In this document: in pieces, positions 1 to 9,248 of the stretch
Numbering within the stretch: position 1 is the stretch's first letter
How the letters are laid out: every line of letters begins with the position of its first letter
From: Holophaga foetida DSM 6591
Lineage (GTDB): Bacteria > Acidobacteriota > Holophagae > Holophagales > Holophagaceae
Assembly (NCBI RefSeq): GCF_000242615.2
Contig: NZ_KI912268.1
Span: 3,234,441 to 3,298,440 of the forward strand
DNA length: 64,000 bases
Direction: 5' to 3'
Notes under the pieces: generated by a model
What the model saw: the letters and a program-made list of their open reading frames with translations, nothing else
What the model was told of the DNA's origin: nothing
Databases searched by the model: none
Made by a program: the position numbers and the translations under genes

Positions 1-52
1 CCGACGAAATGCTCACTGATTCTGTGGCACATGGAGAAGATTCGCCAGTCTT

Positions 53-1192
53 TCAGTCGGTATAAGCGACCACGGCGGTGGTGGTGGCACCGGTTTCCAC
101 GAGCTCTTCGTTTCCTGTCGACGCGCTGGCATCGCCCCCGCTGGTGCTCCGCTGAACCATGATCCCGTAGGTGCTGGGGAGCAGGCCCGTGAACGAGGTG
201 GTGTCCTTGGCGGTTTCCGTGTCCACGGTTTGGGATCGGACCACGAGGGTCTTGTACACTCCCGTGGCGGTTGCCAGGGTCTCGCGCAGTTCTACCCACG
301 TGCCCTGGGAGCTTGTGGAGATTGGGGTGACGGACACATCCAGGCTGCCGGGGGCCATGCTGGAGGTGAAGGAGAGGTTGGCGCTGAAGTCGGTGGCGCT
401 GCTGGCAGTGATCGGGCTGGTGCTGACGGCACCATAGGCCAGAGTTGCGGTACCAGGCTGGGAGGCAAGGTAGTAGATCTTGCCGATGGGAAGGCCTTCC
501 ATCACGAACTGGCCATTGCTGTCCGTGAGAGCTCGCCGCTGAACCGTTGCCAAGCCGCTACCGTCGACGGTTTCCGCGAAGACCTCGGCCCCCTCCAGGG
601 GGGTGCTGCCGCTGGTCGCTTGGCCCAGAATCCTTGCGCAGTTCGCCAGATCCAGGACCTGCGCTGTGGCCTGGAATGTGTAAGGCACCGAGAGGGAGGC
701 GTGCTTCTGGGCGATCTGGTTGCCGGAGAATAGGATCTCAGCGGTGGTGAGTGAGCCTTCGGCCACGTCCACCGTGCCGGAGACGGACGTGGTGGTGGGC
801 AGGGTCATCCGGTACTCCGTCGAATTGTCTGCCCGTTGGAGGAAACCAGGATACTTGGATGGGTAGGCGTAGTTCTCGCCTGCCCATGTGAGGCGGAAGG
901 AGTAGGTGCCTGGCTTCAGAGAGGTTGCAGATGCAAGGGTTGCACTATTGCCGTTCTGCAGAGCGAGGAGGTCATAGGTGGTTTCCACCTCGGCCAGAGT
1001 GCTCCATGTCGAAGTACCGCTGCTCTTGTACTCGACCTTCTGGAGGCTGGCATAGACTTTGGAGTAGCTGGAGGTGCTATCGCTACCGAGTTTGAGGGAC
1101 AAGGTGCCATTGGCTATGGTTGCACCACCGCCCCCCCCGCCGCAGGCCAGGAGGGAGACGATGGTGAGAGGAAACAGGTGTTTGATCGACAT
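53..1192 (-). CDS. DUF4382-like secreted lipoprotein with a carboxypeptidase-regulatory-like domain
   Basis: A 379-residue protein of unknown function, probably anchored in the cell envelope. It begins with a short signal peptide ending in a lipobox (SLLAC, then six glycines). The next ~130 residues, with the GTLSLKLGSDST and YDLLAL segments, resemble DUF4382 domains. A middle segment (RILGQATSGSTPLEGAEVF, then SNGQFVMEGLP) is typical of a carboxypeptidase-regulatory-like beta-sandwich. The rest is Ser/Thr-rich, as in surface-exposed proteins. The reading frame stays open upstream to 1369, but the ATG at 1190-1192 directly precedes the signal peptide, so I chose it. Two 21-bp imperfect direct repeats lie 55-120 bp upstream. 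The lipoprotein assignment is firm; no role is proposed. Confidence 0.75.
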   Translation of the reverse strand: MSIKHLFPLTIVSLLACGGGGGGATIANGTLSLKLGSDSTSSYSKVYASLQKVEYKSSGTSTWSTLAEVETTYDLLALQNGNSATLASATSLKPGTYSFRLTWAGENYAYPSKYPGFLQRADNSTEYRMTLPTTTSVSGTVDVAEGSLTTAEILFSGNQIAQKHASLSVPYTFQATAQVLDLANCARILGQATSGSTPLEGAEVFAETVDGSGLATVQRRALTDSNGQFVMEGLPIGKIYYLASQPGTATLAYGAVSTSPITASSATDFSANLSFTSSMAPGSLDVSVTPISTSSQGTWVELRETLATATGVYKTLVVRSQTVDTETAKDTTSFTGLLPSTYGIMVQRSTSGGDASASTGNEELVETGATTTAVVAYTD

Positions 1193-1246
1193 GATTACCC
1201 CAGGGAGCTTGACACTGGGGGTGGTGACAGCAGACTGCGTGCCTGA

Positions 1247-1309
1247 GTCGGTGTGGAATGGCTTGATCGGGTTGTGTGATCGCCGAATGTCGGTATGGAA
1301 CGGCTTAAT
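1247..1309. repeat. Pair of imperfect 21-bp direct repeats upstream of the lipoprotein gene
   Basis: GTCGGTGTGGAATGGCTTGA (1247) and GTCGGTATGGAACGGCTTAA (1289), each followed by T, differ at three of 21 positions and are 42 bp apart start to start, about four helical turns. They lie between the hydrolase stop and the lipoprotein start. They could be a regulator binding site or a small duplication. They are not part of a longer array. Confidence 0.55.
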
Positions 1310-2042
1310 GGTGCTGGCGGGCTGTCGCCTGGGCCCGGATCGTGTGCCAAGCGTTCGACGCCGGATCAATCAGCTGGAAGTGGTCTGCACCAGCGATCTC
1401 TAGGAGGTTGACGGGGCCCGGGTCGGCCTGCCTCTTGGACAGGAAGTGGCGACTCATCTCTACGGGCACCATGTCGTCCGCCGTCCCATGGATCAGGAAT
1501 CGTGGAACTGTGGACGCACGTTCAGAAGGACATGCCTCCCGGTAGGTCTCGGGGATCTCGGCCTGATCTCCCCCCAGGAAATCGGCGATGGCTTCCTGGC
1601 ACAGGGGGGATTGTGGGGGCCAGGCCATGCAGGAAACCGGGGCCAGGGCCAGGACGGCTTCCATGGCCTGGGAGGCGCAGCCCAGCAGCAGGGCGAGGTG
1701 GCCCCCCGCCGAATGCCCCAGGACCTTCCATGGGAGATCCGGGAAGGCTGAGCGAGCGGCCTTGAATCCCGTCAGGACATCCTCGAAGCTCCCGGGCCAT
1801 CCCCCGCCTGGGTTGCCGACACGCCGGTATTCCAGGTTGGCCACGACGAAGCCCTCGGCGGCCAAGTCGGCGCAGATCGGGTTCAGGTGCGACAGTTCGT
1901 ATCGGGAAAGCCAGAGGCCCCCGTGGATCGCCAGGATCGCTCCCCGGAGAGGCCCCTCCGGTAGCCAGAGCTCATAGAACTGGGAAGGCTCTGGGCCGTA
2001 GGGGATGCGTTGCCGGAAGGGGGGTGGAATCATGCGTTCCAT
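1305..2042 (-). CDS. Alpha/beta hydrolase (esterase or kynurenine formamidase-like)
   Basis: A 245-residue cytoplasmic serine hydrolase. The visible family marks are the oxyanion motif HGGLW near residue 40, the nucleophile elbow GHSAGGH near residue 109, an acid in GTADDMVP near residue 186 and the catalytic His in GADHFQ near residue 218. This order matches the BD-FAE / arylformamidase-like branch that hydrolyses small esters or amides. There is no signal peptide. The start lies 1 nt after the stop of the glycosyltransferase gene, so the two are probably translated together. The substrate cannot be told from the sequence; with no tryptophan-degradation genes nearby, a kynurenine role is only one option. 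Confidence 0.8.
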   Translation of the reverse strand: MERMIPPPFRQRIPYGPEPSQFYELWLPEGPLRGAILAIHGGLWLSRYELSHLNPICADLAAEGFVVANLEYRRVGNPGGGWPGSFEDVLTGFKAARSAFPDLPWKVLGHSAGGHLALLLGCASQAMEAVLALAPVSCMAWPPQSPLCQEAIADFLGGDQAEIPETYREACPSERASTVPRFLIHGTADDMVPVEMSRHFLSKRQADPGPVNLLEIAGADHFQLIDPASNAWHTIRAQATARQHH

Positions 2043-2043
2043 T

Positions 2044-3234
2044 CTATTGCACCAGAGGGTTGGCCATCAGGGGCTGCCCTGGTCTGTCCCCGCGCATCCC
2101 AACCAGCTGGTAGAGATCCGCAAGGCGCTGGGTCAAGCTGCGGTCGGACCATCTTGAGGCCCACGCTCGGGAAGCCTCGGACATGCTTTGACGGAGTTCT
2201 GCGTTGCGGGCGACTTCCGCCATCGCCATGGCGAAGGCCCTGGCATCGTTGGGCGGCACCTTGGCCCCCGACTCGGGCTTGAGGATGTCCAGGGTGCCCA
2301 TCTCCCCCAAAGCCACGACGGGGAGTCCCGCCGCCATGGCTTCCAGGAGCACCAGTCCCTGGGTTTCGGTCAGGGAGGCAAAGGTGAAGAAATCCGCCCC
2401 TGCCAGGCAGTCTGGCAGGGCCAGGACCCGGTCCATGTTGCCCAGGAATCGCACGGAGGTATTCATGCCCCAGGCTGCGGCCTGGGCCCTGATCTCCAGT
2501 TCCGCGGGCCCTTCCCCGGCCAGGATTAGCAGCAGGTCCGGACACTCAGCCAAGGCTTGCCGGAAGGCCTCCAGCAGGAAGTGCAGGTTCTTCTCGTGGG
2601 CCATCCGGCCCAGAAACAGTGCGACTGTCCGCTCCGGAGAGATTCCCTGGGAGGCCCGGAAGCGCCGCCTGTCACCCCCTGTGAAACGTTCGACCGGGAT
2701 GCCCGTGGGCAGCACATGCAGGGGGCTGCTCACGCCGTAGTCTTTGAGGCGCTGGGCCATGGCCGTGGATGGAACGATCACCCCATCCATCTGGTTGCAC
2801 TGTCGCCTGGAAAGGCGCCGGGCCAGGGTTCGCGTGAAGGCTCTGGGGAGGAACTTGGCGTAGAGGTGGAGGTATTCCTCGAAGAGGGTGTGGTAGGTGG
2901 CCAGCACCGGGAGGCCGTGCTTTCGGGCTGCCGCCAGTCCCGCTCCATGGGCGGAGAAGGGGGTGTGGATGTGGATCACATCGAAATCCCTGGCCATGCG
3001 TATCGCAGTGGTCTTGAAGAGGGATGGGCGAATGAGGTGATCCTCGCGGTCGAAGGGGACGGGACGGGAGGATAGGCGGGTGATGCCCGGTTCCTCGCAC
3101 CCCTTCCCGTAGGCTGGGGCGATGAGGTGGGTCTCAACCCCCATATGGGCCAGCTGGGCCCGATAGGTCTGGAGGGCTGTACAGACCCCGGTGATGCGGG
3201 GGAAGTAGACATCCGAAAGGAGCAGCACCCTCAT
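2044..3234 (-). CDS. GT4-family glycosyltransferase
   Basis: A 396-residue retaining glycosyltransferase with the two-domain GT-B fold. The N-terminus MRVLLLSDVYFPRITGV is the usual first strand and glycine loop of acceptor domains. The C-terminal donor domain has LFLGRMAHEKN near residue 208 and the conserved E-x7-E element in ETQGLVLLEAMAAG near residue 297. Close relatives transfer mannose or glucose to lipid acceptors such as diacylglycerol or phosphatidylinositol, so a membrane glycolipid product is plausible. An in-frame upstream ATG at 3291 exists, but the ATG at 3232-3234 overlaps the previous stop as ATGA and starts exactly at the conserved strand. It is coupled to the phosphoesterase gene upstream, which also suggests envelope lipid metabolism. 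Confidence 0.85.
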   Translation of the reverse strand: MRVLLLSDVYFPRITGVCTALQTYRAQLAHMGVETHLIAPAYGKGCEEPGITRLSSRPVPFDREDHLIRPSLFKTTAIRMARDFDVIHIHTPFSAHGAGLAAARKHGLPVLATYHTLFEEYLHLYAKFLPRAFTRTLARRLSRRQCNQMDGVIVPSTAMAQRLKDYGVSSPLHVLPTGIPVERFTGGDRRRFRASQGISPERTVALFLGRMAHEKNLHFLLEAFRQALAECPDLLLILAGEGPAELEIRAQAAAWGMNTSVRFLGNMDRVLALPDCLAGADFFTFASLTETQGLVLLEAMAAGLPVVALGEMGTLDILKPESGAKVPPNDARAFAMAMAEVARNAELRQSMSEASRAWASRWSDRSLTQRLADLYQLVGMRGDRPGQPLMANPLVQ

Positions 3235-4013
3235 GTCAAGACCTCCTGTGCGTCTGTTCTCTGGCCCGAATCGAGGGCGTCTTCCGTCCACTCGACCACC
3301 TCCAGCCGCCCGTCCAGGTGCTCGACGATGGCCGTGCAGCTATCCACCCAGTCTCCGCAATTGGCGTAGAGAAGGCCGTCATGCTCGTGGATCTTGGCCC
3401 AGTGCACATGCCCGCAGATGACGCCATCCAGTCCCTTGGCCCGGACTGCCCGGAGCACGTTTCCCTCGAACTCGAAGAGGTATTCAAGGGCCGTTTTGAC
3501 TCTCCGCTTGGCATAGCCTGCCAGGGACCAGTGTCCCCGGAGGCCCAGCTGCCGTCTGAACCAGGAGATCCAGAGATTCATCCGCACCAGGATGTTGTAG
3601 GACGTGTCCCCAAGGAGGGCCACCCACTTGTGATACCGGGTCACGTGATCGAACTCATCGCCATGGACCAGCAGGAAGCGCCTGCCATCGGCGCTTTCAT
3701 GGATCCATTCCCGCTCCAGGCGGATCCCCCCGAAGTCGCTCCCACAGTAGTCCCGGAGGGCCTCGTCGTGGTTGCCCGGGACGATGATCACCTGTTCCCC
3801 CCGGCGGGCGCGTCGGAGAAGCTTCTGCACCACGGTGTTGTGGGATCCCGCCCAATGCAGTGAGCGCCCCATGGCCCAGAAGTCCACGATGTCTCCGAGC
3901 AAGTAGACACTTTCGGCTGGATGCTCCTTCATGAACGCCAACAGGCGCTCAGCTTGGCAGGCCCGGGTGCCCAGGTGGAGATCCGAGAGGAAGACGGCAC
4001 GTACGCGTGGCAT
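3231..4013 (-). CDS. UDP-2,3-diacylglucosamine diphosphatase-like metallophosphoesterase
   Basis: A 260-residue calcineurin-like phosphoesterase. Metal-binding motifs appear in order: SDLHLG (residues 10-15), GDIVDFW (40-46), GNHDE (79-83), HGDEFD (117-122) and GHVHWA (199-204). The arrangement and length match the LpxH/YbbF-related group (COG2908) that cleaves UDP-2,3-diacylglucosamine to lipid X in lipid A synthesis, although many members of this group have other or unknown substrates. The TGA overlaps the ATG of the glycosyltransferase gene. The gene is divergent from murJ, with 88 bp between starts that must hold both promoters. lpxH itself is possible but not proved. Confidence 0.75.
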   Translation of the reverse strand: MPRVRAVFLSDLHLGTRACQAERLLAFMKEHPAESVYLLGDIVDFWAMGRSLHWAGSHNTVVQKLLRRARRGEQVIIVPGNHDEALRDYCGSDFGGIRLEREWIHESADGRRFLLVHGDEFDHVTRYHKWVALLGDTSYNILVRMNLWISWFRRQLGLRGHWSLAGYAKRRVKTALEYLFEFEGNVLRAVRAKGLDGVICGHVHWAKIHEHDGLLYANCGDWVDSCTAIVEHLDGRLEVVEWTEDALDSGQRTDAQEVLT

Positions 4014-4101
4014 GCCTCAGGATGTTCCACTGGTGTGGCCTGGCTGTGATCTCTGCGCTCCCGGAGGGTAACCCTGGCTGGTTTCATGGTCGAATGGAGG
4101 C

Positions 4102-5763
4102 ATGGCAGAACCGTCCAAAGCCCCTTCCTCCCACCTCCGCTCGGCAGTGGTGGTGGGCCTCATGACCCTCCTCTCCCGGATCTCCGGCATGCTTCAGTCC
4201 CGGCTGCTGGCGGCTTTCCTGGGGGCGGGGCCGGCGGCGGACGCCTTCTTCGTGGCTTTCCGCCTGCCCAATCTCCTGCGGCGCTTCACGGCGGAGGGCA
4301 CCATGACCAGCGCCTTCCTGCCCACACTCAGCGAGACCGAGGCCCAGGAGGGTCCGGAGGCGGGGCGCGAGCTTGTTGCACGGTTCCTGGGGACCCTGGC
4401 CATGGTTCTGCTGCTGCTCTGCGTGGCCGGGATTCTGCTGATGGGCGTGCTGACCGGGCTCCTGATGATGGGGCGCCTTTCCCCCGGGGCGCCCCTGGGG
4501 CAGCAGTTGATCCTCCTCGGGCAGGTGCTCTCCGGGACTCGTCCCGCTCCCGAGGATCTGATCCTCACCACTGCCCTGGGGCGCATCATGTTCCCCTACC
4601 TGGCCCTGGTGAGCCTCACCGCCGGGCTTGCGGCGGTGCTCAACCTCAAGGGCCGCTTCGGCCTTCCCGCCTCCGTCTCGACCTTCTGGAACCTCGCCTT
4701 CATGGTCTTCGGCTACGGCTGCATGACGTGGGTGCCTGGGGCGGCCCAGGATCCCCGGCGGGCAAGCTTCTTCTTCGCCCTGGCCGTGCTGGTGGGGGGA
4801 CTGGTCCAGCTCTTCGTCCTCTGGCCTACCTTCAGGACGCTGGGCTATGGCATCCAATGGGGCTTCTTCTGGCGCCACCCCGGTGTCAGGAAGGCCCTCA
4901 AGCGCATGGCCCCCGGCCTCCTGGGCACCGGCGTCCACCCCATCAATGTCTTCGTCTCCACCTTCCTGGCCTCCCACCTCGCCGTGGGGGCCCAGACGGT
5001 GCTCTTCAACTCCAACATGATGGGAGAGATGGTTCTGGGGCTCTTCTCCGCCAGTGTGGCCACCGTCAGCCTGCCGGTCATGAGTCGTCTGGTGGACGCC
5101 GGGGACATGGACGGGCTCCGGGACAGCCTGGCTGGGGCTCTGCGAGGCACGGCCCTCCTGGCCATTCCGGCCAGTGTGGGCATGGCGGTCCTGGCCAGGC
5201 CCATCATCTCCCTGATCTTCCAGAGTGGTCGTTACGGGGCAGCCACCGTGGCTTGGACCGGTGACACCCTGGCCTACCAGTGCGTCGGACTCCTCTTCAT
5301 CGCCACGGGACGGATCGTGGCCCAATGCCTGTACGCCCTCAAGGACTACCGGACCCCCGCCTACGCCGCCCTGGTGGGGCTCGGGGCCAATGTGCTCTTC
5401 TCCGCACTCCTGATGGGTCCCCTGGGGACCCGGGGCATCGCCCTGGCCAACGGTCTGGCGAGCCTGGCTGGGCTTTCGGTGCTGCTCCCCAGTCTGGCCC
5501 GGCAGATGCCGCGGATTCCCTATGCTCGGGTGCTGCGGGGCTGGGGTGGAATGGTCTGCGCCAGTGTGCCCATGGGGCTGGCGGTCTGGTTGGGGGGGCG
5601 TTTCGGGGGACTGGGGACCTTCCATGGCTTCTGGGGCATGGCCTTGCGGCTGTTCCCCCTCATTGCCGTCGGCTCCCTCGTCTATTTCCTGGCGATCCTC
5701 GCCCTGCGGGTTCCCGAGGGCAACATGATGCTCGGGATGCTGCGGCGGAAGCTCAAGATATAG
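4102..5763 (+). CDS. murJ: Lipid II flippase MurJ
   Basis: A 553-residue polytopic inner-membrane protein of the MOP superfamily that flips lipid II, the peptidoglycan precursor, to the outer leaflet. The N-terminus (VVVGLMTLLSRISGMLQSRLL, residues 15-35) and the RLPNLLRRFTAEGTMTSAFLP segment are MurJ signatures, and about 14 hydrophobic helices fill the protein. Its length is slightly above the usual ~510-530 residues because of an insertion near residue 120-135 before the second repeat. GGAGG lies only 1 nt before this ATG, an unusually short spacing; no other in-frame start codon lies nearby upstream. The gene stands alone, divergent from the phosphoesterase and convergent with the kinase. 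Confidence 0.92.
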   Translation: MAEPSKAPSSHLRSAVVVGLMTLLSRISGMLQSRLLAAFLGAGPAADAFFVAFRLPNLLRRFTAEGTMTSAFLPTLSETEAQEGPEAGRELVARFLGTLAMVLLLLCVAGILLMGVLTGLLMMGRLSPGAPLGQQLILLGQVLSGTRPAPEDLILTTALGRIMFPYLALVSLTAGLAAVLNLKGRFGLPASVSTFWNLAFMVFGYGCMTWVPGAAQDPRRASFFFALAVLVGGLVQLFVLWPTFRTLGYGIQWGFFWRHPGVRKALKRMAPGLLGTGVHPINVFVSTFLASHLAVGAQTVLFNSNMMGEMVLGLFSASVATVSLPVMSRLVDAGDMDGLRDSLAGALRGTALLAIPASVGMAVLARPIISLIFQSGRYGAATVAWTGDTLAYQCVGLLFIATGRIVAQCLYALKDYRTPAYAALVGLGANVLFSALLMGPLGTRGIALANGLASLAGLSVLLPSLARQMPRIPYARVLRGWGGMVCASVPMGLAVWLGGRFGGLGTFHGFWGMALRLFPLIAVGSLVYFLAILALRVPEGNMMLGMLRRKLKI

Positions 5764-5782
5764 TGTGGTGTCTTTTTCTCTA

Positions 5783-7792
5783 TCACTTCCCCTGGAGGCA
5801 GGCCCTGATGGCCTTCCGGAGATCCTTGATCTGGTAGGGCTTCTGAAGGAAACCCGCCAGGCCTTGTCCCAGGGGGCCCTGGAGGGACTCCAGATCGCTG
5901 TAGCCACTGGTGAGGATTACGGGCACATCGGGGCGAACTCGGCGCATGGCGTCGAAGGCCTCCATGCCATCCATCCGTGGCATGGTGACATCCATCAGCA
6001 CGAGGTCGAAGTCGTAGGGGCTCTTCTTGAAGATCTGCAGGGCCTCAAGGCCGTCCCCGGCCGTCACCACCTCAAAGCCCAGGGCTCCCAGGGCGGCGTG
6101 CGTGATCTCCAGGATCACGGTCTCGTCGTCCACCAGCAGGGTCTTCCCGGAGAATAGCTCCGTGGTCTCCTCTTCGACTTCGAAGGGAGCTTCAGGTCCG
6201 TTGATCGAGGCCGGGAAGAAGACCTTGAAGACCGAGCCCTTGCCCTCTTCGCTGTAGATCTTGATATCGGCATCGTGCCCCCGGAGGATGCCCAGCATGG
6301 CTGATAGCCCCAGGCCCCTCCCGGTGAGCTTGGTGGTGAAGAATGGGTCGAAGATCCGGTTCAGGATTGCCCGGCTCATGCCGCACCCCGTATCCTCCAC
6401 GCTCATGACGACATAGGGGCCTGGGCGCAGGTGGTTCGTGGGGAAGGTCGTGGAGATGAATGCCCTATCCAGGGCCTGGAATTCCGTGGCGATGGTTATG
6501 GATCCCTCGCCCTCCCCGATGGCGTCCGCGGCGTTGGTCACGAGATTCATCACCACCTGCTGGATCTGGGCCGCATCTGCCATGAAGGGGGGGAGTCCGG
6601 GGCTCAGCTTGAACCGGAGGCTGATCTTCTTGGAGAGGGAGGCCTGGAGGAGGTGGGTCACCTCCTCGACAACCCGGTTCAGGTCGTGGGGCTTGATCAC
6701 GAACTGGCCCCGGCCGGAGTAGGCCAGCATCTGACGGGTGAGGTCCGAGGCCCTGATCACCGTGCGTTCCACCCGTTCCAGGTAGTCCAGGGCCTTGGAG
6801 TCCTCGGGGAGTTTGCTCTGGGCGAGGTTGAGGTTCCCCAGGATGGCAGCCAGCAGGTTGTTGAAGTCGTGGGCGATGCCCCCAGCCAGGATGCCCAGGC
6901 TTTCCAGCTTCAGGGATTGCCGGAGGGCCACTTCGGCATGGTGGCGGGCGGTGATGTCCTCCAGAAGCCATATGGTGCCCGCATCCACGTTCTCGGGGTG
7001 GAGGGCCTTGCCCATCACCCGACCCCAGAAAGGGGTGCTGTCGGACCTGTAGAACTCGGCTTCCTGATCGAACCACTCGCCTCGGGATAGGGGTTGAATG
7101 GCGTTTTCTCTGAATGATTCCCCAGTCCCCAGGCTGCTCTCCACGATATCCGAAGGGGCGCCCTGGAGCTGCTCCTGGGGTACCCCCAGCATCTCCGCCA
7201 ACCTGGGATTGACCCAGTCGATGGTGTGGTGACTGATGAGGGCGATGCCCAGGGCGTTGTTGTCCAGCAGGAGGCTTTGGAGGGCGCTTGTCTGATGGAG
7301 TTGCTCCTGGGTCTGCCGTTCGCCTTCGATGCAGCGGGAGATGATGGTGACCCGCCTCTCGCCCATGGGATGGATGAAAACCGTGGCGCGACTTTCATAG
7401 CGCAGCAGCTCCCCGCCCTTGTGTTTCATCCGGTGTTCCAGGGGCGGAGTGTTCCCCACGGCCAGGGCCTTGGCCAGCACCTCCCGGTGCATCTCCAGTT
7501 CATCGGGGGGAATGATTCCCAATTCAGAGGGACGGCGTCCCAGGCATTCTTCGGATGTGTATCCCAACTCGTGCTTGAAGTGGCTGTTCATGAAGGTCAG
7601 ATGCCCTTCGTGGTCCACTTCGCACACGAGGTCATGGACCCCGGAAAGGCATTTGTGGAAGCGCTCCCGGTTCAGTTGATCCATGGTTTGGACCTTCTGG
7701 AGCCCCGTCTTCAGTCTCCAAACCGCAAGCAGGGCCGCCCCCAGGGCCAGGAGCGGGACTGCCAGGAGGGTGAGGGTGAGAGTGAGGGGCAT
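5783..7792 (-). CDS. Hybrid sensor histidine kinase (TM-PAS-PAS-HisKA-HATPase-REC)
   Basis: A 669-residue hybrid kinase. One N-terminal membrane helix (residues 1-26) is followed by two PAS domains (about 45-160 and 170-290; the first contains [12 protein letters not shown]), then a HisKA dimerisation helix with the phosphorylated His in [12 protein letters not shown] near 311. The HATPase domain follows ([28 protein letters not shown]), and a C-terminal receiver (550-669) has its phospho-Asp in [13 protein letters not shown] and a Lys in QKPYQ. The [11 protein letters not shown] form of the H-box is common in PAS-rich kinases. No extracytoplasmic domain is visible, so the signal is probably cytoplasmic. 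No separate response regulator lies beside it. Confidence 0.88.
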   Translation of the reverse strand: MPLTLTLTLLAVPLLALGAALLAVWRLKTGLQKVQTMDQLNRERFHKCLSGVHDLVCEVDHEGHLTFMNSHFKHELGYTSEECLGRRPSELGIIPPDELEMHREVLAKALAVGNTPPLEHRMKHKGGELLRYESRATVFIHPMGERRVTIISRCIEGERQTQEQLHQTSALQSLLLDNNALGIALISHHTIDWVNPRLAEMLGVPQEQLQGAPSDIVESSLGTGESFRENAIQPLSRGEWFDQEAEFYRSDSTPFWGRVMGKALHPENVDAGTIWLLEDITARHHAEVALRQSLKLESLGILAGGIAHDFNNLLAAILGNLNLAQSKLPEDSKALDYLERVERTVIRASDLTRQMLAYSGRGQFVIKPHDLNRVVEEVTHLLQASLSKKISLRFKLSPGLPPFMADAAQIQQVVMNLVTNAADAIGEGEGSITIATEFQALDRAFISTTFPTNHLRPGPYVVMSVEDTGCGMSRAILNRIFDPFFTTKLTGRGLGLSAMLGILRGHDADIKIYSEEGKGSVFKVFFPASINGPEAPFEVEEETTELFSGKTLLVDDETVILEITHAALGALGFEVVTAGDGLEALQIFKKSPYDFDLVLMDVTMPRMDGMEAFDAMRRVRPDVPVILTSGYSDLESLQGPLGQGLAGFLQKPYQIKDLRKAIRACLQGK

Positions 7793-7964
7793 GGAGGGTC
7801 TGATTGAAGAACTTGGCTTTCCATCGACGAGCGGAGCTTCAGGATTGAACTCCTGCGGCTTCCATGGGGCATTTGCTGAACCACCTGTGCGATTCAGGTC
7901 GTTCCGCTAAGGTCCCTTATGTCGCTTGTATGGATGCCTGCTCATGTTATTCCTGGACAGCGGT

Positions 7965-9248
7965 TTAATCCAGGGCCTCCGGCACCCCTTCGATGACATC
8001 CCGGGCGCCCACGCCGAAGCGGGCGTTGCTGATCCAGTCCAATCCCTTCGGAAGTCCTTCCAGGGCCTCCCGCACCCAGGTCCGGTGGCCTACCACCGGG
8101 CGAGGGATGGCGTTGGGACTGATCTCCTCGTGGGTCTGGAAGGCCTCCCCCAGTTCCGGGAGCCAGCGTCGGAGATGGCGCGCGGTCCAGAGCCAATCCT
8201 TGGGGGTATCCGGTTCCGGATCCTCCCACAGGGCCGAATCCCCGATGAAGCTGCGCAGCTGCATGAGGTCCGAGGGAGCCGACCCCGGATCGATCCAGGA
8301 AGGCACCAGGGTGCCCAGGTAGGGGCGACCGAATTCCGGGTCGATGAGGAAGCCGAAACCGTCCTTGAAGGGGGCCAGGGGGGCGTGACGGCTGTGCCAG
8401 AGCTTGACGGAAGTGTAGGGGATGGATTCCAGTGCCAGGGCACTGGCCGGGGCCACGGGGGCCAGAAGGGCCGCCGCTTCGAAAGCCGGAAGGCCCAGGA
8501 TGACCTGCGCCACTTCCCGGCTCTCCCCCTGGGCTTTCACCCGCCAGCCGGAGGCGCAAGGCTCCAGGCCCGTCGCACGCAGTCCTGTGCGCACCTGGGG
8601 GAGTTGCTCTGCCAGACGTTTGGGAAGGCTTCCCATGCCGCCCTCGGGGACCATGAGGTGGCTGATGCCGGACTTGCGCACTCCGTTGAAGAGGCTGCCG
8701 AAGGCTTCCCACTGCCGCAGCTTGGGGATGGCGTCCACGCTCAGGACCTTGGGGGGGGCCGCCAGGATGCCCGCCACCATGGGAGCCAGGAGCTCGTCGG
8801 CCATGCCCTTGCCTGCCCGGCGGGCGATGAAGTCGTAGAGGCTCTCTTCGGGTTCCGCCGGGCGCACCGGCTGGAAGGGCTCCAGAGCCATACGCAGCTT
8901 GGTGCGGATGGACATCAGTGGGGTGAAGGCAAGGCCCATGGGGTGGGCGGGCACAGAGATGAGGCCCTGGCCCTTGCCGACCCACCGGGCGCCCTTGCCG
9001 GGGCTGTTCAGGGACAGCCCCAGTTCCTTGAAGAGCAGATCCGTGGCGCTGCCGGGAGCCACCAGGAGCCCCTGGGGGCCCCGCTCCATGCGGCCCTCCC
9101 GGCCGTCCAGGGTGGGCCAGGGCAGGGTCTGCATCCATCCGCCAATCTGCGACTCAGCCTCCCAGACCTCCACGGATTCCCCTCTGCGATGGAGGTGCCA
9201 GGCCGCGAGGAGTCCGGAGATGCCAGCGCCGAGAACGAGGGTGCTCAT
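7965..9248 (-). CDS. hemY: Protoporphyrinogen/coproporphyrinogen oxidase (FAD, HemY type)
   Basis: A 427-residue FAD enzyme that removes six electrons from protoporphyrinogen IX (or coproporphyrinogen III in the Gram-positive-type route). The dinucleotide-binding motif LGAGISGLLAAWHLHRRG begins at residue 5 and ends in the acidic EVWEAE; GGM (GGMGSLPKRLAEQL) and a C-terminal FAD-contact region follow. Family members use oxygen as acceptor. The frame is open upstream, but the ATG at 9246-9248 overlaps the hemH stop as ATGA and begins one strand before the FAD motif, so I chose it. The pairing with hemH means the last two haem steps are translationally coupled. No hemQ was seen, favouring the protoporphyrin route. 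Confidence 0.88.
   Translation of the reverse strand: MSTLVLGAGISGLLAAWHLHRRGESVEVWEAESQIGGWMQTLPWPTLDGREGRMERGPQGLLVAPGSATDLLFKELGLSLNSPGKGARWVGKGQGLISVPAHPMGLAFTPLMSIRTKLRMALEPFQPVRPAEPEESLYDFIARRAGKGMADELLAPMVAGILAAPPKVLSVDAIPKLRQWEAFGSLFNGVRKSGISHLMVPEGGMGSLPKRLAEQLPQVRTGLRATGLEPCASGWRVKAQGESREVAQVILGLPAFEAAALLAPVAPASALALESIPYTSVKLWHSRHAPLAPFKDGFGFLIDPEFGRPYLGTLVPSWIDPGSAPSDLMQLRSFIGDSALWEDPEPDTPKDWLWTARHLRRWLPELGEAFQTHEEISPNAIPRPVVGHRTWVREALEGLPKGLDWISNARFGVGARDVIEGVPEALD

Noticed and set aside
4084..5907. Long minus-strand open frame opposite murJ
   Set aside because: The product is a low-complexity Gly/Gln/His/Glu-rich chain without domains, typical of a shadow frame in GC-rich DNA; murJ on the other strand has clear family motifs.
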